A stretch of DNA of 64,000 nucleotides from Rattus norvegicus. Lineage: Eukaryota; Chordata; Mammalia; Rodentia; Muridae. The position numbers and the translations under genes were made by a program. Each line of letters opens with the position of its first letter. Within the stretch, counting starts at the first letter, position 1. Where the stretch lies: positions 66,599,202 to 66,663,201 of the forward strand of contig NC_086022.1 of NCBI RefSeq assembly GCF_036323735.1. The letters run 5' to 3'. This document shows, one piece after another, positions 60,619-64,000 of this stretch. The notes beneath the pieces were generated by a model, which did not search any database, was not told the origin of the DNA, and was given only the letters and a program-made list of their open reading frames with translations.

Positions 60619-62608
60619 GATCCCTGAATCTAATTTCTTTCCCAGCCTTTCCTCCCAGTTTCCAGCCCAGCCCCTTCAATGTCTCTTCTAACCGGTCCTC
60701 CCTCAGTTCTCCATCAGTCTGCTTAAACAGTGCCTTTTCCCAGTTTTCCCAATGCTAGCAGCTCCAAATGAGAACAACTGTTCTACCCTATCTCCTTAGC
60801 TCAGCTTCTCCTGGCTCAACTGTCTCCTAGCAATATCTTCTACAACAACTGTCTTCTCTCTTCTCAGTTCTGTACCAACTGCACTCTCTTCTCACTCTGC
60901 TTGAGCAATTCACTTTCTCAGCCTCAGCTGGTTGTATATCCTATGCTGTGCCCAGAAATCCAAGCGGCAACCAACACTGAAGGTCATAGGGTCAAGCAGT
61001 TTTAATAGCTAAGAATTCTTAAAGGGCCAGTAGACTAGCAACTGGGGAATCCTTTAAAGGGGCCAGGCATACAGGATATATCACACTACATCTGACTTTG
61101 TTCATGTTCTTCTATCTGAAATATTCTCTTCCCTCAACTCGTGTAAAATGAGTATTATTTCCAGGTCTGTGAGGCAGCTGCTGTCTGCATCCAGTCCCAT
61201 GGGTTTCCCTTGTAACTTGGCATGACATTTGCTTGGCAAAAAGAGAGTGAAATGGAAAGGTTGCTCTGGAGATCTTTTCCTTCCGCCTGTTCCCCCCCAA
61301 CTCCACTCCCTGTGCTCCGGGCAAAAAACCCATCCTGCTGTACTTGGTGATAAGCCAGCTGGTGGTACCTGGCAACAAGAACATCCACAAGTCTTCGTTC
61401 TTGAAAGGTGGCACATGGAAGGAAGTGTAAATCTAATTAATACACAGTCTATATGTGCATGCTTTCTCATGGAAACTTCACTCACTTCAAAGAAGTTGCA
61501 AAAGTAGCACCTTCCTTGTCTGAATTCTTGCTGGAAATAGGCACCCATCACCTTTCTCCAGCATCCTTGAGAGATAGCCATCTACACCAAACTAAATACA
61601 CCTTTTGAGTCCACTTCTCCCGGCACCGAAGTACGTTGCTGGACAATGCTGTGCTACGGCCGCTTCCAGTGAGGTCTGTGTAACCACCTGCATCAGAGCA
61701 TTTAATGTTCTTCTTAAAATCGCTTGTTTAAAAGTTCATCTCCAGGCACAGCTGAGTTAGCCCTTGGAGCAGGGAGGGAAACTGTAAGTGAAATCGCTCA
61801 CAAGTGCCTCGGGGGAACCTTATGGTCACTGGAGGGCCACGACCACTGTTAGGGTCCCTGGGTCTAGATGGAGAGTAGGGCTCAATCTTCATCATGGCTG
61901 GGAGTTTCCTTCAAAGCAACTCTTCAAATCATAGGCAGTCTTCCTCTACCCATTCCCTCTCTTTAATACTCAGTTGTAATTGTGCTACTGAATTCTTCTT
62001 TATCACAAAGTTCCACACTGTAAACCAACTTGGTCGCTCTCCTCTGAATCTTGCATTTCTTTTCAATGTCCCTCCTAAAACTCGGCATTCAAGATGGCCA
62101 ATGCATTGCTGTATGAAGTGGGTGGAGAGGCAGAAGCTACTGAACGCCTTTGCCACGTAATGCCAGTTACGTGATGGCTGTTCATTCACACTCCTGCCAA
62201 GTGATCAGGAGACAGGCCATCTCAGACTAGACCAGCCAGCACTACAGCTCCTCATTTTACAGCCTCCGCTAATTAAAGAGGCTCATGAGGGCTGACTGCC
62301 TCCTCAGAGCTGTTTTCATCTGGTGGCGTTGCTTACATGTCTCAAATATAGATTGGCAATGAATTCCTTTGCGTCTGGTCTGTTCCTGACCGGTCTCTGA
62401 TTTTAATCCCTGTCTAGGCCTTGCATCCAATTCTCACATAACACTTCTCCACTTCACAGGAGAAAGATTCTAGGACACAGAGTTTTCAGAGCTCTACCCC
62501 AGACCTTGTGCTGACGTCACTATTCGCTCTGTGTTTGTCCTGGGGTAGAGGTAATGGTGGCCAAACAACGATGGGTAGAAATGCTCAGTGGAGAAATGCG
62601 TAGTATGG

Positions 62609-62700
62609 AGCTGGGTGTGATGGGATACCTGTAACCGCGACACTAGGGCAGTTGAGGCAGAAGGATATCAGCACTGGCTATACAAAGGTCAGCCTGCCCT
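62609..62700 (+). mobile_element. Old, truncated B1 SINE
   Basis: GGAGCTGGGTGTGATGGGATAC, CTGTAACCGCGACACTAGGG, AGTTGAGGCAGAAGGATATC and AAAGGTCAGCCTGCCC align with the first two thirds of B1. Confidence 0.72.
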
Positions 62701-62929
62701 ACCTAGTGGCATGCTGAGAAAATGAAGTGCCTGTATTAATTCATTTATTTGCCAAGAGTAGTAACAAGCAGCTGTCCCAAAATGAGTGCCCAGAATAGGA
62801 CCAGGGGGAGCAATTTGGAGAGGGGCAGGACTAGGTAATGAGCCACTCCAGCCGGTGACAGAAGGATCTATATAGCACATATGCACAGGCAAAGCCAGCT
62901 TCATTACTTCCGTTTCATGCTATCTGATA

Positions 62930-63195
62930 TCCCACAACCAATGTTTACACAATTATCTAACACCTTAATGTTAATTCATTATTTATAGCATTTTAGTCCA
63001 AACAGCTGAGCTTCTCACAGATTTGGTTAATTTAATCAAACCCCATGCAATTATAATTTAATTAAAGCTACATATGCATAAAGTTGAAATGCTGATATTT
63101 AAATCAATTGAATTCACAACAAGATTAGAAGAAATGCAAACGATTAATTACAGATCCAAATTAGAAACAAAATTAAAAGCAATTTAATCCTACTC
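62930..63195. promoter_or_regulatory. Candidate conserved regulatory element (inferred)
   Basis: A repeat-free AT-rich block dense in homeodomain core sites (TAATTA/ATTAA at 62970-63190, for example GCAATTATAATTTAATTAAAG). It also has TGTTTACAC (forkhead-like), CAGCTG (E box) and ATATGCATAAA (POU-like). Such composition is usual for deeply conserved neural enhancers in large introns. I see motifs, not conservation, so function is inference. Confidence 0.35.
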
Positions 63196-63857
63196 TCTTT
63201 TTTCTGTCTAGAAGGTAGCCGCTGCATGAAGGTCATGAATCCTCAATGTCACAGGGTGGGTGGAAACACACAGATCCGAAGCCAAGTTTCTTGACTTCAA
63301 ATCCACAAGCTGTTCATCTGGGCCATTCCAGGACCTTTTGCTGTTCCTTATATCTATTAAACAAAGACCTTTCACCAAAAACAACAACGTTGTTCTAGAC
63401 AATTATGTGTGTGTGTGTGGGGTGGGGGGATCAAAGCTGCTATCATGAGGAGAAAAGGTGTTGATTTTGAGCCGTGGTTGTCTTAGCGGCCCCAGGAAGT
63501 CCTCAGGTGCCTTACTCCTCTACAGGCTCAGACAGAAGTTCAGTTTCTTCCTCGTTAACGGAAACACATTTGTTTATTGTCCCAGTGACTTACATTTTGC
63601 TCAAACCATTTTCATGCATAATGATAAAAACCCTCAGAGCATACAATGTAAGTAATGACATCATTTCCTTAAATGGGAAGGAAGTCTTATCTTCTTTGTT
63701 ATCTTCTTTGTTTTCTTTTTTCTATTCTAAGTTTCCTGTTAATCTATTTTTAGATTAAGTTTTTAAACGTAGCCAAAAATTAAGCCTACTTTCTCAGCAT
63801 TAAACATTCAGTCTCTCTGTAACTTATTTACTGTCACTTTTCAGTCTTCATGATTGC

Positions 63858-63941
63858 TTTTTTTTTTTAGCACTGGGAATTAGAGCTAAGGCCTTATGCA
63901 CACTAAGCAGGTATTCTACTACTGAGCTACATCTTGTGCCT
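63858..63941 (-). mobile_element. ID-like SINE, old
   Basis: On plus: poly-T (12), then AGCACTGGGAATTAGAGC, AAGGCCTTATGCACACTAAGC and TTCTACTACTGAGCTACATC. This is the reverse complement of an ID element with A box GATGTAGCTCAGTAG. Confidence 0.7.
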
Positions 63942-64000
63942 TTAAATCGTTTGGGATCATTTGTAGGGTCTTACTACAATGCAATTTAAAAAATTTATTG

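Larger units (their letters stand above)
34887..64000 (-). other. Dgki: Dgki upstream intron, at least 29 kb (partial)
   Basis: Sequence upstream of the first exon seen. No further family exon was recognised, so this is inferred to be one large intron that leaves the window. Transposons and microsatellites are listed separately. Stretches with no recognisable element: 34890-36620, 36700-37520, 37920-38890, 39490-40370, 41350-42370, 42440-43830, 44320-46040, 47110-48590, 49180-51530, 53650-54610, 57620-58890, 59210-59830, 60070-60480, 60625-62600 and 63200-63855. Two of them hold weak hints: 38540-38740 an LTR-like AATAAA segment, and 44225-44310 a possible B1 scrap. Confidence 0.8.

Noticed and set aside
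60464..60679. Ser-Val repeat open frame on minus
   Set aside because: Translation of the (CACAGA)n array.
34887..64000. Search for the preceding Dgki exon (expected to end CQVRFA)
   Set aside because: No stretch with that coding and flanking splice sites was found by eye. A spliced alignment of rat Dgki mRNA to the locus would settle it.

Overview
This window is mammalian, specifically rodent and most probably rat, nuclear DNA. It lies inside one large gene on the minus strand, which I identify as Dgki (diacylglycerol kinase iota). Four short exons (34812-34886, 33510-33566, 24386-24451 and 2144-2215, in transcript order) have consensus splice sites. They join in one frame into 90 contiguous residues that match, as I remember the family, the end of the first and most of the second cysteine-rich C1 domain of DGK-iota. 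The paralogue DGK-zeta fits less well, because the exons read [12 protein letters not shown] and KCKQCGK. The rest is intron: more than 29 kb upstream, then 1.2, 9.1 and 22.2 kb between exons, and at least 2.1 kb downstream.

The species call rests on the repeats. There are two near-identical L1 3' ends with the G-rich polypurine 3' UTR typical of rat L1 (13890-14932 and 51972-53399), an ID SINE, B1, B2, B3 and B4 SINEs, a URR1 hAT transposon and rodent MaLR-type LTRs. (GT)n, (TC)n and (GA)n microsatellites are long and abundant.

Layout. 1-2143: intron tail, mostly unique, with several CpGs in the first 200 bases. 2144-2215: C1 exon. 2216-24385: repeat-rich intron with a 740-bp (TC)n array, a young L1 tail, a 16-bp tandem repeat and a 490-bp hexamer array. 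24386-24451: exon with two overlapping donor sites. 24452-33509: quieter intron with a 5S rRNA-derived relic and a B1 split by an LTR. 33510-33566 and 34812-34886: the two upstream exons. 34887-64000: large upstream intron with a 40-bp tandem repeat, a (GA)n array grown from a B1 tail, a 16-bp-TSD L1 insertion, a minus-strand MaLR provirus carrying a plus-strand LTR, and an ATTA-rich unique block near 63 kb that looks like a conserved regulatory element.

I saw no independent protein-coding gene, CRISPR array or prokaryote-type system. Long open frames in the window fall in microsatellites or transposon remnants. I did not find an exotic new system. The points most worth a second look are the tandem donor, the run of symmetric exons, the candidate enhancer near 63 kb, and the nested or SINE-seeded repeats.
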